Shown one piece after another: positions 7,388-17,428 of a stretch of 64,000 nucleotides of DNA. Made by a program: the position numbers and the translations under genes. Numbering within the stretch: position 1 is the first letter of the stretch; every line of letters starts with the position of its first letter. A model generated the notes under the pieces. The model made no database searches, was not told the DNA's origin, and saw only the letters and a list, made by a program, of their open reading frames with translations. The stretch is taken from assembly GCF_014641495.1 (NCBI RefSeq), contig NZ_BMHV01000004.1, positions 1 to 64,000 on the forward strand, read 5' to 3'. This DNA is from Terasakiella brassicae. Lineage in GTDB: Bacteria > Pseudomonadota > Alphaproteobacteria > Rhodospirillales > Terasakiellaceae.

Positions 7388-8911
7388 TTACTTTCCGAGC
7401 AAAGCTTTTTTCTCCCGCCTCCTTTGGACAGATGAAGAGATACCAAGGGCTTCGCGGTATTTTGCGACCGTGCGGCGCGCAATATCAATCTGGTCATTTT
7501 TTAAAAGCTGAACAATTTTGTCGTCAGAGAGAATTTTTCCGGGATCTTCGCCATCAATAAGGCGTTTTATTTTGTATTTCACCGATTCCGCACTATGGGC
7601 ATCACCACCGTCAGCCCGATTGATGGCGGAGGTAAAAAAGTATTTCAGTTCAAAAATACCGCGTGGGGTGGCGATATATTTATTGGAGGTTACCCGTGAA
7701 ACCGTACTTTCATGCATTTCGACAGCCTCGGCAATGTCGCGCAACACGATGGGCTTTAAATATTCGATACCCTTTTGAAAAAAAGCATCCTGTTGGCGTA
7801 CAATTTCCGTTGCGACACGCAATATGGTGGTTGCGCGTTGATGAAGCGATTTGACAAGCCAGTTGGCTGTCTGAAAACATTCACTGATGTAATGTTTCGA
7901 ATCTTTATCCAGACTGAGTTGATTGACTTCAGCATAATACGTGTTATCGACCAGAACACGGGGCAGGTTTTCACTGTTTAGTTCGACGCGCCATTTGCCC
8001 TTCAGGCCTTGTTTCATCAAGATGTCCGGTGTGATGGCTTGAATTTCACTGGTGTCGAAGGCAAGGGCGGGACGGGGATCAAGGGCTTGGATTTCTGTGA
8101 TCATGTCTTGCAAGTCTTCTTCGTCTATACGACAAATTTTCAGCAAGGCATCAAAATCGCGTTTCCCCAAGAGATCAAGATTGTCAATCAGGCTTTGCAT
8201 CGCTGGATCAAAACGATCTTTTTCCTTGATTTGAAGGGCAAGGCATTCTGATAAGTTACGCGCAAAGATACCAACGGGATCAAGGCGTTGCAGTTTGCGC
8301 AGGACTTGTTCCAGCAGTCTTTCTTCACATGCAAAACTTTCAGCCAGTTCGCACAGTTCACCTGTGAAATAGCCGCTTTCATCCAGATGTTCGAGCATCA
8401 AGGTCGCCATGAGGCGTTCGCTTGTATCTGAAAAATCAAGATTGATTTGTTCAATCAGATGGTCGCGCAACGACAAGGTGGTGGAAATATTTTGTTCCCA
8501 GTCAAAGCCTTCACTGTCGCTACCGCTGCCAGCTTTGGATAAGGACATATTGTCCAAACCGCCGGACCCGGCTAAGGTTTGATCGCCGGGCGTATCGCTG
8601 CTCCATTGATTATCGACATCTGCATCAATAGATTCGCTATGGCTGCCCTCTTGATTGTTGAGGTTCAGGTCTTCAAGTGCCGGGGCTTCGGCCCTCTTCT
8701 CGCCTTCGTTTTGCGTGGGATCGGCAGGTTCCTGAAAAGGGGCATCTTCACTTTCATCACGTTGGAGAAGTGGGTTGCGTTCCAGTTCCTGTTCAACAAA
8801 ATCATTAAGTTCCAGATTGGACATTTGCAGGAGCTTAATTGCCTGCTGCAATTGCGGTGTCATCACCAACGATTGCGACTGTTTGAGATCTAACCTGACG
8901 CTGAGTGCCAT
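7388..8911 (-). CDS. rpoN: RNA polymerase sigma-54 factor
   Basis: The 507 residues show all three regions. The Gln-rich activator-responsive N-terminus is LKQSQSLVMTPQLQQAIKLL. An acidic linker follows (~60-130, rich in Asp/Glu/Ser). The core-binding part and the helix-turn-helix region come next, with the RpoN box ARRTVAKYRE near ~485. It directs transcription from -24/-12 promoters with enhancer-binding activators. It starts 13 bases after the lptB stop, so it is co-transcribed with the LPS transport genes. Confidence 0.97.
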   Translation of the reverse strand: MALSVRLDLKQSQSLVMTPQLQQAIKLLQMSNLELNDFVEQELERNPLLQRDESEDAPFQEPADPTQNEGEKRAEAPALEDLNLNNQEGSHSESIDADVDNQWSSDTPGDQTLAGSGGLDNMSLSKAGSGSDSEGFDWEQNISTTLSLRDHLIEQINLDFSDTSERLMATLMLEHLDESGYFTGELCELAESFACEERLLEQVLRKLQRLDPVGIFARNLSECLALQIKEKDRFDPAMQSLIDNLDLLGKRDFDALLKICRIDEEDLQDMITEIQALDPRPALAFDTSEIQAITPDILMKQGLKGKWRVELNSENLPRVLVDNTYYAEVNQLSLDKDSKHYISECFQTANWLVKSLHQRATTILRVATEIVRQQDAFFQKGIEYLKPIVLRDIAEAVEMHESTVSRVTSNKYIATPRGIFELKYFFTSAINRADGGDAHSAESVKYKIKRLIDGEDPGKILSDDKIVQLLKNDQIDIARRTVAKYREALGISSSVQRRREKKALLGK

Positions 8912-8924
8912 TGTTTATCTCAAC

Positions 8925-9713
8925 CTACAAACTAAAACGGTCGCCCAGATAGACGCGGCGGACATCTTCATTGCCAACAATGTCGTGTGGGTTCCCTTCC
9001 ATCAGGACGGAACCATCGTGAATGATATAAGCACGATCAATAATATCCAGCGTTTCCCGTACGTTGTGGTCGGTGATCAACACGCCGAGGCCGCGATCCT
9101 TCAAGTGTTTGACCAGTTCACGAATATCACCAACGGCAATGGGGTCAATCCCCGCGAACGGCTCATCCAGTAAAATGAAATGGGGTTGGGAGGCTAACGC
9201 GCGGGCGATTTCAACCCGGCGACGTTCCCCGCCGGACAAAGCCAAGGCAGGCGCGCGGCGCAGGTGTGTAATGGAAAATTCTGCCAGCAAGGCTTCCAGA
9301 CGGGCTTCGCGGCGATTGCGCTTTGGTTCCACAACTTCTAAAACGGCACGAATATTTTGTTCAACGGTCATACCGCGAAAAATAGAGGCTTCTTGCGGCA
9401 AATAGCCGATACCAAGTCTGGCCCGGCGATACATTGGTAAGTCGGTAATGTCATGGCCGTCCAGCGTAATGGAGCCATAATCAGGTGCAATAAGACCGGT
9501 AATCATATAGAAACATGTCGTTTTTCCGGCCCCGTTTGGCCCCAATAAGCCGACGACTTCACCGCGCTGGATTTTCAGGCTGGCACCACGCACGACCGGG
9601 CGTTTTTTAAAACGTTTCCCCAAACCATCTGCGACCAAGCCCTGATTATCAGCGACAACGTGCGGTGACATCTTCTTTTGTTTCATTCTTTTTTCCGACA
9701 TGTGTTGCGGCAT
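8925..9713 (-). CDS. lptB: LPS export ABC transporter ATPase
   Basis: About 262 residues carry Walker [10 protein letters not shown], signature [15 protein letters not shown], Walker [13 protein letters not shown] and the H-loop TDHNVRETL. LptB drives extraction of lipopolysaccharide from the inner membrane with LptFG. The first ~25 residues before [15 protein letters not shown] are poorly conserved, and the start may be at a later Met. It follows lptA by 35 bases and precedes rpoN by 13. Confidence 0.96.
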   Translation of the reverse strand: MPQHMSEKRMKQKKMSPHVVADNQGLVADGLGKRFKKRPVVRGASLKIQRGEVVGLLGPNGAGKTTCFYMITGLIAPDYGSITLDGHDITDLPMYRRARLGIGYLPQEASIFRGMTVEQNIRAVLEVVEPKRNRREARLEALLAEFSITHLRRAPALALSGGERRRVEIARALASQPHFILLDEPFAGIDPIAVGDIRELVKHLKDRGLGVLITDHNVRETLDIIDRAYIIHDGSVLMEGNPHDIVGNEDVRRVYLGDRFSL

Positions 9714-9748
9714 GAAACCGCTTTTTCATTCCCAAAGAGATGGCACTA

Positions 9749-10570
9749 TTATTGCATAGTTTTTCCACTTGGCAAGACTAACCCGCGTACGCGGCTATCT
9801 TTTGTTCCGGCGCAAGATTTCAATCGGCTGACATTCGTTTTTAAATTGACGGTTGCTGAGCATCCGTTGAGCAAGTTGCCATTGCGCTTGATTTTAACGG
9901 AACCGGTCAAGGTTGCAACGGCGCTTTTGACATTATAGACGCCTTTGTCGGCGGTTATATGTTCGGTTTCGGTGGTGATAATCACGTTGCCAAACGCGTT
10001 TACACGGTTGATTTCGCTGTTGCCTTGCTTGTTTTTACTAAACAGAGAAACCAGAACATCGGCTTTGATCTGGCGGCCTTCCCGGACGGCTGTGGCGTTG
10101 CCGCGTGCAACGGCCTGAGCGCGTTCTTCCCAATATTCCAGTGTGTCGTCGGCGCTGATAATATCTTGCGGGGTGACCAGTTGTGGTCGTGTGCCGGATA
10201 AGACCATAATCGCACGTTTTAAGTCGTAAACGGCCTTGTCACCCGTGGCTGTTTCTGTTGGCGATGTGATTTTAACACTGCCGATGGCCTCTAATCGATG
10301 AATGTCTGTCTGACCTTGGGCACCATCCGCTGTTTTGTCGTTGTAATAGGCACGCAGTTCATCTGCCGTGATGGTGACATCGGCGCGTTTTGCCGTTGCG
10401 TTTCCTTGCGCAATAATCAGTTGTTGATTTTGCTGCCATTCAATCCCGTTATCAGCATAGATTTCCAACGGTGCATTGGGTGACCCGCTGGCAAGATTGA
10501 GGTCTTGGGCCTGTGCGATGGACGTCAGGAAGACCAAGGCAGCAGCAAGGAAGGGGACAGGTTTAAACAT
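9749..10570 (-). CDS. lptA: LPS transport periplasmic protein LptA
   Basis: The 273 residues start with a signal peptide (PFLAAALVFLTSIAQAQ, cleavage after ~22). The OstA-like beta-jellyroll domain has repeated DELRAYY, AIGSVKI and DKAVYDL motifs characteristic of LptA. It forms the periplasmic bridge for LPS. It is longer than the enterobacterial protein (~185), as is common in alphaproteobacteria. Its ATG overlaps the lptC stop by one base (TAATG), so the two are translationally coupled. Confidence 0.92.
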   Translation of the reverse strand: MFKPVPFLAAALVFLTSIAQAQDLNLASGSPNAPLEIYADNGIEWQQNQQLIIAQGNATAKRADVTITADELRAYYNDKTADGAQGQTDIHRLEAIGSVKITSPTETATGDKAVYDLKRAIMVLSGTRPQLVTPQDIISADDTLEYWEERAQAVARGNATAVREGRQIKADVLVSLFSKNKQGNSEINRVNAFGNVIITTETEHITADKGVYNVKSAVATLTGSVKIKRNGNLLNGCSATVNLKTNVSRLKSCAGTKDSRVRGLVLPSGKTMQ

Positions 10571-11262
10571 TAATTTTGTCGTATCCGGTTTAAATAAAGT
10601 TTGGCTTGCGACTTGCCTGTGAAGATGATGGTTTTCCCTTTGTCGATCAAGCGAAAACCTTCGGCTTCGATCCGACCAAATGGCCCTTGGCCTTTTACGG
10701 GTGTATGTCCTTCTGCCGAACCGTTTGATAAATCAACCCCGGCGGCATCGGTATGCATTTCATAACCGGAGTCGTGAAAGAGGTTAACGGCACCGCTGAG
10801 TTCCAGATATTGACTGGGGCGATCATACAACCCGGTTTCCGAGGTCAGGACCAGCCAACTGCCATCCTCCAGCGTGATATCCGCTTTGGGCAGTTCCAGC
10901 AAAATGCTTTGGGTTTCATCATCGGTTTTTTTGGCAATGTCGGCGGTGATGGCAAAGGGTTGATTGTCGTCGTCGGTGCCGATATAGCGCGCGTTGATCA
11001 TGGATGGGTCTTTGGCTTCGCTGATTTCGATATTTGAAAAGCCAATGCTGAATCGCCGGGAATCGGCCTGTAGGTGTGGCCAGATCACAATCATAATAAT
11101 CAGGATGACGGCAACAGCGGGCAAAAACAGTTTCATCAACTGCACGAAACGGGTGTAGCTCCGACTTGCTTTTGAACGTTTGGTTATGGAAATAGCGTGC
11201 AGATCACTGTAGGCCTTGCGAGCGGGCGGTGTCTCGCGTTGTGATGTGCTCGCCAAAGCCAT
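10570..11262 (-). CDS. lptC: LPS export protein LptC
   Basis: This 230-residue protein has a basic cytoplasmic N-terminus, one membrane anchor (LFLPAVAVILIIMIVIW, ~45-62) and a periplasmic OstA-like beta domain (GLYDRPSQYLELSG, ~140-155). LptC links LptBFG to LptA. It stands between kdsD and lptA in the conserved order, 33 bases after kdsD. Confidence 0.92.
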   Translation of the reverse strand: MALASTSQRETPPARKAYSDLHAISITKRSKASRSYTRFVQLMKLFLPAVAVILIIMIVIWPHLQADSRRFSIGFSNIEISEAKDPSMINARYIGTDDDNQPFAITADIAKKTDDETQSILLELPKADITLEDGSWLVLTSETGLYDRPSQYLELSGAVNLFHDSGYEMHTDAAGVDLSNGSAEGHTPVKGQGPFGRIEAEGFRLIDKGKTIIFTGKSQAKLYLNRIRQN

Positions 11263-11295
11263 GAAAGCTGTCCATCCTCAGTTTAAAAATATCAA

Positions 11296-12288
11296 TTAAG
11301 CAATACCTGCACGCAGGCAATCGTGAATATGTAAAACACCATCAACTGTACCGTCCTCATTGAGAACGAACAAACTGGTGATTGATTTATCGTTCATAAT
11401 CGCGAGTGCTTCAACGGCTAATGCATTTGCGCCGATTGTTTTTGCGCCCACAGTCATAACGTTTTCTGCTTTTTTACAGATTAAGTCATCCGTCATATTA
11501 CGTCGTAAGTCGCCGTCAGTGATAATTCCCAGAAGTTTTCTGGTGTCATCGACAACAGCAACGCAGCCAAAATGTTTTGCGGTCATTTCCAGCAATGTCT
11601 CGCCCATTGCGGTGTTGAGGCGGACCAAAGGCAGGGCATCACCCGTATGCATCAGGTCTTTTACCTTCATCAGTTGATTGCCCAGACTGCCGCCGGGGTG
11701 AAATTCTTTGAAGTCGGAGGCCGAAAAACCACGTCGTTCCAGCAAGGCAACGCTCAGGCAATCGCCAAGGGCTAACGTCATGGTTGTAGAGGTGGTCGGG
11801 GCCAGTCCAAGGGGGCAGGCTTCTTGGGCGTTGGGTAAAACAAGGCTGACATCTGCGGCTTCGGCCAATGTGCTGGTGGCACGCGAGGTGATGGAAATCA
11901 GTTTGATTGAGAATCGCCGTGTGTAGGCTATAATATCGGAAAGTTCCGCTGTTTCACCTGAATTGGATAATGCAAGAATCGCATCTTCCTGCGTCACCAT
12001 ACCCAGATCACCATGACTGGCTTCGCCCGGATGGACGAAAAAGGCGGGGGAACCGGTGGAGGCAAGTGTGGCTGCGATTTTACGCCCGATATGACCACTT
12101 TTGCCCATGCCTGTCACAATAACGCGGCCCTTCACATGGGCCAGAATATCGACGGCACCAGCAAATTCACCGTTTAACGAGTCTGCCAGTGCTTTTAAGC
12201 CCTCAGCTTCAAGCGTGAGAACGCGTTGTGCCGATGCAATATCCTGTTCGGCGGGGCGGGCTTTCGCAGTGCGGGAATGTGGTGCCAT
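11296..12288 (-). CDS. kdsD: Arabinose-5-phosphate isomerase (KpsF/GutQ family)
   Basis: The 330 residues contain an N-terminal SIS domain (~35-170; VTGMGKSGHIGRKIAATLASTGSPAFF) and two C-terminal CBS domains (~210-330; GIITDGDLRR, ITSLFVLNEDG). The enzyme interconverts ribulose-5-phosphate and arabinose-5-phosphate, the first step toward the Kdo sugar of LPS. It fits with the LPS transport genes just downstream. The catalytic SIS residues and HPGEASHGDLG motif are present. Confidence 0.95.
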   Translation of the reverse strand: MAPHSRTAKARPAEQDIASAQRVLTLEAEGLKALADSLNGEFAGAVDILAHVKGRVIVTGMGKSGHIGRKIAATLASTGSPAFFVHPGEASHGDLGMVTQEDAILALSNSGETAELSDIIAYTRRFSIKLISITSRATSTLAEAADVSLVLPNAQEACPLGLAPTTSTTMTLALGDCLSVALLERRGFSASDFKEFHPGGSLGNQLMKVKDLMHTGDALPLVRLNTAMGETLLEMTAKHFGCVAVVDDTRKLLGIITDGDLRRNMTDDLICKKAENVMTVGAKTIGANALAVEALAIMNDKSITSLFVLNEDGTVDGVLHIHDCLRAGIA

Positions 12289-12332
12289 TTGAATGGGTCT
12301 TCTGGTTATGGTTTTCGACCGATTCCCCCGAC

Positions 12333-12944
12333 TTAGTGGGAGAAAATATCAATTTCAGGCCAGCCGTCCAAGTCAAGGCGGGCGCGCGTTGGCAAAAAGT
12401 CAAAACAGGCTTGTGCAATGTCTTTGCGTCCTTCACGGATCAACATATCATCCAGAATTTTCTGGAGTTGATGCAGATAAAGAACGTCCGAGGCGGCATA
12501 TTCAACCTGCGCCGGGGAGAGTTCTTTTTTACCCCAGTCGGAGGATTGTTGCTGCTTGGACAGGTCAATATCAAGCAGTTCCTGACATAATGCCTTTAAG
12601 CCATGTCGGTCCGTATAGGTGCGCACCAGTTTTGATGCAATTTTCGTGCAGTAAACCGGGGTGCAAGTGACGCCGAGATATTTTTCGATAATCGCGACAT
12701 CGAAACGGGCAAAGTGGAAGAGCTTTTCCACGTTCTGATCGGACAGGAGTTTTTTCAAGTTTGGTGCGTCATAGGTTCCTTCATTGAAATGAACCAGATG
12801 CGCATTTCCATCGCCGGATGACAATTGCACAACGCACAGGCGATCACGATGAGGATTCAGCCCCAGTGTCTCGCTGTCAATCGCAACGGATTTACCAAAA
12901 TCGATATCGGAAGGAAGGTCCCCGTAATGTACTTCAATCGCCAC
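12333..12944 (-). CDS. rnd: Ribonuclease D-like 3'-5' exonuclease
   Basis: This 203-residue DEDD-family exonuclease domain has motif I IDSETLGL, motif II HFARFDVAII and motif III YAASDVLYLHQL. It lacks the C-terminal HRDC domains of full-length RNase D (~375 residues), as do many alphaproteobacterial homologues. It probably trims the 3' ends of structured RNAs. It lies upstream of kdsD in the same direction and just downstream of tRNA-Leu. I see no frameshift, so the short form looks native. Confidence 0.85.
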   Translation of the reverse strand: MAIEVHYGDLPSDIDFGKSVAIDSETLGLNPHRDRLCVVQLSSGDGNAHLVHFNEGTYDAPNLKKLLSDQNVEKLFHFARFDVAIIEKYLGVTCTPVYCTKIASKLVRTYTDRHGLKALCQELLDIDLSKQQQSSDWGKKELSPAQVEYAASDVLYLHQLQKILDDMLIREGRKDIAQACFDFLPTRARLDLDGWPEIDIFSH

Positions 12945-13003
12945 AGCTAAAACTCACTTTAAATCGAGATGAGAATGGATGTGCTATCCACTTTACAGAA
13001 GAA

Positions 13004-13090
13004 TGGTGCCCAAGAGAAGAGTCGAACTTCCACGGCCTTGCGGCCACAGGTACCTGAAACCTGCGCGTCTACCAATTCCGCCACCTGGGC
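13004..13090 (-). tRNA. tRNA-Leu (anticodon CAG)
   Basis: On the minus strand the acceptor GCCCAGG pairs with TTGGGC and is followed by an encoded CCA. The D-loop region is GAATTGGTAGACGC and the anticodon stem-loop is CAGGT-TTCAGGT-ACCTG with CAG. A long class II variable arm (GGCCGCAAGGCC-like) and a T arm (GTTCGACTC) are present. The 87-base length including CCA is normal for tRNA-Leu. It decodes CUG. Confidence 0.95.
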
Positions 13091-13319
13091 ATTCTTCAAA
13101 GGGGCGTTGTCCGAGGGACGAGCGGGGTTTTAGGGCTCTGACGCAAAGTTGTCAATAAAAATTCTGTAAGTTTTATTATTTTTTTGAAAAGCGGTCTTTT
13201 TTGCTCAAGTCGGTGGTTGTCGCCCCGTACGATCAGGTATATAACCACACAAGGAAATCAGTGGCCTTTGGTCTGATGTGTCAGAGGTTTTAGTAGTTTT
13301 GTTGTAGGAGTATTCAGGT

Positions 13320-14336
13320 ATGGGGCGCCGTATAGCGACAGTCTTTGGGGGATCCGGCTTTCTGGGTCGTCATATTGTAAAACGTTTGGCCTCTCAGGGC
13401 TATACAGTTCGAATTGCAGTTCGCGATGTGGAAGCGGCCATGCATCTTAAGCCCAACGGCAATCCGGGGCAGATTATTCTGCAAGCCTGCAACGTACGTA
13501 ATCCGGAAATGGTTGCTAATTCCGTACAAGGTGCGGATGTTGTGATTAACCTTGTCGGTCTGTTGTCACAATGGGGCAAGCAGACATTCGATGCGGTTCA
13601 TGTCGAAGGTGCAGGCAATATTGCCAAAGCCTGTAGCGATGCAGGTGTTGCAAATTTGATCCATGTGTCTGCAATTGGTGCGGATGAAAATGGGGAAGCC
13701 CAATATGCCCGCACCAAAGCTGCTGGTGAAAAGGCCGTTTTGGCCGCTTACCCGAACGCGACGATTCTACGTCCAAGCGTTGTCTTTGGTCCCGGTGATG
13801 GTTTCTTCAATAAATTTGCCAGCATTATGCGTTTCACACCGGCCTTGCCAGTGATCGGTGCGCCGATGTTCCCGAAAGTCTCTTTCAAAAATGGCGAACT
13901 GGATATTAACCTGTACGGGGATGGCGGTGCCAAGCTTCAGCCGGTTTATGTCGGGGATGTGGCGCAGGCTGCCATCAACGCGATTGATAATGCGGATGCC
14001 AAGGGCAAGACTTATGAACTGGGTGGACCGGAAGTGATGACTTTCATGGGGATTATGAAACGCATTTTGAAACATACCGGGCGTAAGCGTTACCTCGCCC
14101 CGGTATCCTATCCGTTTGCAAAAATTCTCGGCGGGATCATCGGGTTCTTTCCTAAACCGTTGCTGACTGGTGATCAGGTGACCATGTTGGAAACAGACAA
14201 TGTGGTTTCTGAAGGGGCGTTGACCCTTAAGGATTTGGGGGTCGAGCCAACTTTAGCGGATGCGATTTTGCCGACTTATCTGTTCCGTTTCAAAGAATTG
14301 AAGAATCAACCGCGCCACGTGGAACGCCGCGTTTAA
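13320..14336 (+). CDS. NDUFA9-like NAD(P)-binding protein, complex I-associated
   Basis: The protein has 338 residues with an extended SDR (atypical) fold. The nucleotide-binding motif is TVFGGSGFLGRHIV (residues ~7-20), followed by DVVINLVGLL and a FGPGDGFFNKF stretch. This matches the alphaproteobacterial counterpart of mitochondrial NDUFA9, a complex I accessory subunit, more than a sugar epimerase. The standard YxxxK is not obvious, in keeping with a structural NADPH-binding role. The gene stands alone with a good terminator and a GTAGGAG ribosome binding site. Confidence 0.8.
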   Translation: MGRRIATVFGGSGFLGRHIVKRLASQGYTVRIAVRDVEAAMHLKPNGNPGQIILQACNVRNPEMVANSVQGADVVINLVGLLSQWGKQTFDAVHVEGAGNIAKACSDAGVANLIHVSAIGADENGEAQYARTKAAGEKAVLAAYPNATILRPSVVFGPGDGFFNKFASIMRFTPALPVIGAPMFPKVSFKNGELDINLYGDGGAKLQPVYVGDVAQAAINAIDNADAKGKTYELGGPEVMTFMGIMKRILKHTGRKRYLAPVSYPFAKILGGIIGFFPKPLLTGDQVTMLETDNVVSEGALTLKDLGVEPTLADAILPTYLFRFKELKNQPRHVERRV

Positions 14337-14357
14337 GGTTTATTTCTTCCTTTCCTG

Positions 14358-14393
14358 AAAAGCCCTGATCGTTAAGCGGTCAGGGCTTTTTTT
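14358..14393 (+). terminator. Terminator of the NDUFA9-like gene
   Basis: AAAGCCCTGATCG-ttaag-CGGTCAGGGCTTTTTTT, about 20 bases after the stop. Confidence 0.9.
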
Positions 14394-14470
14394 GGAGTTT
14401 AATGGGATCGTAGCGGTATAAAAAAACGATAATTTTTTAAAAGGGTATTTATTTCATAAAAATTTTAAAG

Positions 14471-14506
14471 TAACATTGACAAAATATCAATGTTATATCG
14501 ATGTTA
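14471..14506 (+). promoter_or_regulatory. Inverted and phased direct repeats upstream of the chemoreceptor
   Basis: TAACATTGA (14471-14479) and TCAATGTTA (14487-14495) are perfect inverted arms around seven bases. A third half-site, TCGATGTTA, follows at 14498-14506, exactly 11 bases (one helical turn) after the second. The array ends 15 bases before the chemoreceptor ATG and overlaps a TTGACA. This is what a repressor or activator operator would look like. The binding protein is unknown. Confidence 0.55.
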
Positions 14507-14521
14507 TGATCGGGAATCGCT

Positions 14522-16753
14522 ATGAAAAAGTTTTTTAAAAAAATGCCCTTTGGCAATATCATACTGTTCTCGTTCGGCGTTCGTCAGAAGTTGATCGGGG
14601 CGTTCGCTGTGGTTTCAACACTTGCCGTGGTTTCCGGCATGGTTGCTTTTTTGGCCTTTGATATGGCCGGAGCAGAGTTGAAGAATATTACAGATGAACA
14701 AGTCCCTCCGATGTTGACGGCGAGTCGCTTATTAAAACAAAGCGAGCGATTGGCATCTGATATTCGCGCTTATGCATCTGAAACGGAGGCTGAAAAATTA
14801 ACGCAAGCCAAATCCCATATTGCAACACTGTTTTCGATTGTTCAGAAAGAATTGAATGTTTTGATTGCGACTTTTCCGCACAATGATGACGTCAAAAAAA
14901 CAAAAGAAATTATGGAGAAGATCCAACAGAGTTTTGATGAAATTTCTGTCTTGCAGATCAAAAGAATTACGGATCAAGCGCAGTTGATGACGAGTTTTGA
15001 TGCGCTGGAACAAGAACGTAAAAAAATTACGGCCAATTTGGCGCCCGCTTATTCGTCAACGCGGGGGCAAATCGAAAATGGCAAATTTGTTTTGCAGGAA
15101 AAACCGGCTGATTTGAATTCCCCCATCATTGCGCAACAGCTGTTAAAAGAGGTTTTGGCGGCAACGGATGATCGTTTGAAGTATTCAGAACTGGAACGTT
15201 TGAGCTTTGAATACGAAAGTGCATTGAAAAATACATTAAAAGAAAATGATCCTTCAAAGTTGGCGTTGGCGGGCATTCAGACTTCCGTTCTTTTAAGCAG
15301 TGCACGTGAAATTGCCGATGGTTTTACCCCGAAAATGAAAAATGTTTTTGATGAAATTATTACAAATCTGGCTGTCTTTGCGGAAGGCACGGATGACAAG
15401 CGTTCCTTGATTGATTTACGAAGCGATGTCTTGGAAACATCGCAAAATGCGAAAGATTTGATTGCACGATTGTATGAAAATCTAAATCATTTGGGTAAGA
15501 CAGTAGGTACGCTGGAAAGTCGTTTTAATCAAAATATTCAAAATGCCGGTCAGGCTGCGCGCAAAGTCAGCGATCAGATGCTATTGGCGGTAGCGGTAGC
15601 AACGGCAACCAGTCTGCTGGTCTCGGTTTTAACTGTCTGGCTGTATGTTATCAGAAATGTTGGCGCACGCTTAAGTCATTTACATCAAACCATGCGGGCC
15701 TTGTCTCGCGGGGATCTGGATGTTGTCGTGAATAGCACAGGAAATGATGAAATTTCAAAAATGGCGAATGCTGTTGAAATTTTCAAAACCAATGCCAAGC
15801 AGATTGAGGCAATGAAAGAAAGTGAGCGCCATAAAGCCTATAGTCAAAAAATTGAATTGGCAGGTGAATTACAGAAAATCGCACATACATTGGAAGAAGA
15901 AGTGCAGGACCTTGCTAAAGGCGTGAAAGATCAGTCTTCTTTGTTGCAACAGGCGGCGGATGCGTTGGATGTGGTTGCCGGGGATACCCGTTCACGAAGT
16001 CAGGAGGCAGAAAATGCTTCTGCGGAAACTTTTCGGGCGGTGGGGTCGGTTGCTGCTGCGATGGAAGAGCTATCGGCAACGATTGAGGAAATTCAACGTC
16101 AAGCAACCTATTCTTCCGAAATATTGGTTGCGGCACAGGGGCAATCTGATGACGCAAATCTTAAAGTTGAAGGGTTGATGCAAGCGGCCTTGAGTATTGG
16201 GGAAGTTACAAAACTTATTTCCGATATTGCGGAACAAACCAATTTATTGGCGTTGAATGCGACCATTGAGGCGGCACGTGCCGGTGAACATGGCAAGGGG
16301 TTTGCTGTTGTTGCGGCGGAAGTCAAGACACTGGCGGATCAAACAACCAAAGCGACAGGCCAAATTTCGAGCCATATTTCACATATTCAATCGGCAACAC
16401 AAGAAGCGGCAGGCAGTATTTCAAGTATTTCTGAGACCATAGCCAAAATCAGTGAAATTGCACTGACTATTGCCGATACAGTGAAAGAGCAAAGCCAAGC
16501 CACTGAGGAAATATCGCAAAATATGCGAACCGCCGCAGAACGAACGGAAGAAGCCCATGCAGAGATTAATACGGTGTTTCAGGATGCGGAAAAAACCAAA
16601 TCATTGTCGGCACAGGTTCGTGATGCCTCCGGTAATGCTGCTCAACAGATTGTGGCATTGGATGACAATGTCAAAATGGTGATTGATCAATTGCGCCAAT
16701 CGGCCCATGCGCAAAACAAATCCGCCCAAGAAGCAATAGGGCAGACAGTTTAA
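14522..16753 (+). CDS. Methyl-accepting chemotaxis protein
   Basis: The protein has 743 residues. TM1 lies at ~23-46, a ~300-residue all-helical periplasmic sensor follows, and TM2 is at ~350-375 ([20 protein letters not shown]). A HAMP domain (~376-430; [11 protein letters not shown]) precedes the MCP signalling domain, whose hairpin tip reads [19 protein letters not shown] near ~565-585. It relays ligand binding to CheA/CheW and flagella. The long helical sensor region resembles the tandem helical bundles of some receptors, but no ligand can be named. No che genes are adjacent. A repeat array lies just upstream of the start. Confidence 0.95.
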   Translation: MKKFFKKMPFGNIILFSFGVRQKLIGAFAVVSTLAVVSGMVAFLAFDMAGAELKNITDEQVPPMLTASRLLKQSERLASDIRAYASETEAEKLTQAKSHIATLFSIVQKELNVLIATFPHNDDVKKTKEIMEKIQQSFDEISVLQIKRITDQAQLMTSFDALEQERKKITANLAPAYSSTRGQIENGKFVLQEKPADLNSPIIAQQLLKEVLAATDDRLKYSELERLSFEYESALKNTLKENDPSKLALAGIQTSVLLSSAREIADGFTPKMKNVFDEIITNLAVFAEGTDDKRSLIDLRSDVLETSQNAKDLIARLYENLNHLGKTVGTLESRFNQNIQNAGQAARKVSDQMLLAVAVATATSLLVSVLTVWLYVIRNVGARLSHLHQTMRALSRGDLDVVVNSTGNDEISKMANAVEIFKTNAKQIEAMKESERHKAYSQKIELAGELQKIAHTLEEEVQDLAKGVKDQSSLLQQAADALDVVAGDTRSRSQEAENASAETFRAVGSVAAAMEELSATIEEIQRQATYSSEILVAAQGQSDDANLKVEGLMQAALSIGEVTKLISDIAEQTNLLALNATIEAARAGEHGKGFAVVAAEVKTLADQTTKATGQISSHISHIQSATQEAAGSISSISETIAKISEIALTIADTVKEQSQATEEISQNMRTAAERTEEAHAEINTVFQDAEKTKSLSAQVRDASGNAAQQIVALDDNVKMVIDQLRQSAHAQNKSAQEAIGQTV

Positions 16754-16808
16754 GTCATTTCTCCCGTCCTGTTTTGCTCTTTTCATAGGGGGCGACAGGT
16801 GTCAAACT

Positions 16809-16842
16809 AATGGCCTCGGAATTACTCTGAGGCCATTTTTTT
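16809..16842. terminator. Terminator between the chemoreceptor and the thioesterase
   Basis: AATGGCCTC-N11-GAGGCCATTTTTTT. It mainly serves the chemoreceptor gene and lies 55 bases after its stop. Confidence 0.85.
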
Positions 16843-16861
16843 ATAAAGAGAGCTTGATGAT

Positions 16862-17329
16862 TTAGCTGGCCATGCTGGCAGGCATTTTTACCGCAATGAC
16901 ACGCCCTTTTGCGCAAACGGTTTCACCTGCACTGACGGTGATATCGACAACAACCTTCTTTTCTTTGCATTCGGTGATTGTCCCGCGCAGTTTCAGCGTT
17001 TGGCCCATCGGGGTCGGGGCTAGAAAATCAACATTCAAATTGGCAGTGACAAATCGCAACGCCGGTTCGCTGCCCAGTTCACGACCTGCAGCCTTATAGG
17101 CGGCGGCGGATGCGCTGCCTGTTCCGTGACAGTCGATGAGGGAAGCGATCAAGCCGCCATAGACAAAACCCGGAATGGCGGTGTGTTCCGGCAACGGGTT
17201 AAATTCTGCAACTGTTTCTTCACCATCCCAAAAGCTTTTGATCTGATGACCGTGTGCGTTGTTGTTGCCACAACCGTAGCAATGGCTTAAATCGGCGGGA
17301 TAATAATCCTGAAAGGCTTTCTCAGACAT
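16862..17329 (-). CDS. PaaI-like hotdog thioesterase
   Basis: The 155 residues have a hotdog fold with the PaaI-type motif GFVYGGLIASLIDCHGTG near ~55-72 and an N-terminal HCYGCGNNNAHG resembling a small Cys-containing lead. It probably hydrolyses acyl-CoA thioesters; the substrate is unknown. The ribosome binding site AAGGAGACC is strong. A MarR-family regulator gene lies just upstream on the same strand and may control it. Confidence 0.85.
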   Translation of the reverse strand: MSEKAFQDYYPADLSHCYGCGNNNAHGHQIKSFWDGEETVAEFNPLPEHTAIPGFVYGGLIASLIDCHGTGSASAAAYKAAGRELGSEPALRFVTANLNVDFLAPTPMGQTLKLRGTITECKEKKVVVDITVSAGETVCAKGRVIAVKMPASMAS

Positions 17330-17428
17330 TTCTTATGGTCTCCTTGTTCCTATATGGCGGGCATCATAGGAGGTGTCGTCAAAAAAATAAATATAAGAAA
17401 TGTATAATATTGTAAGCAACCGAGAAGG

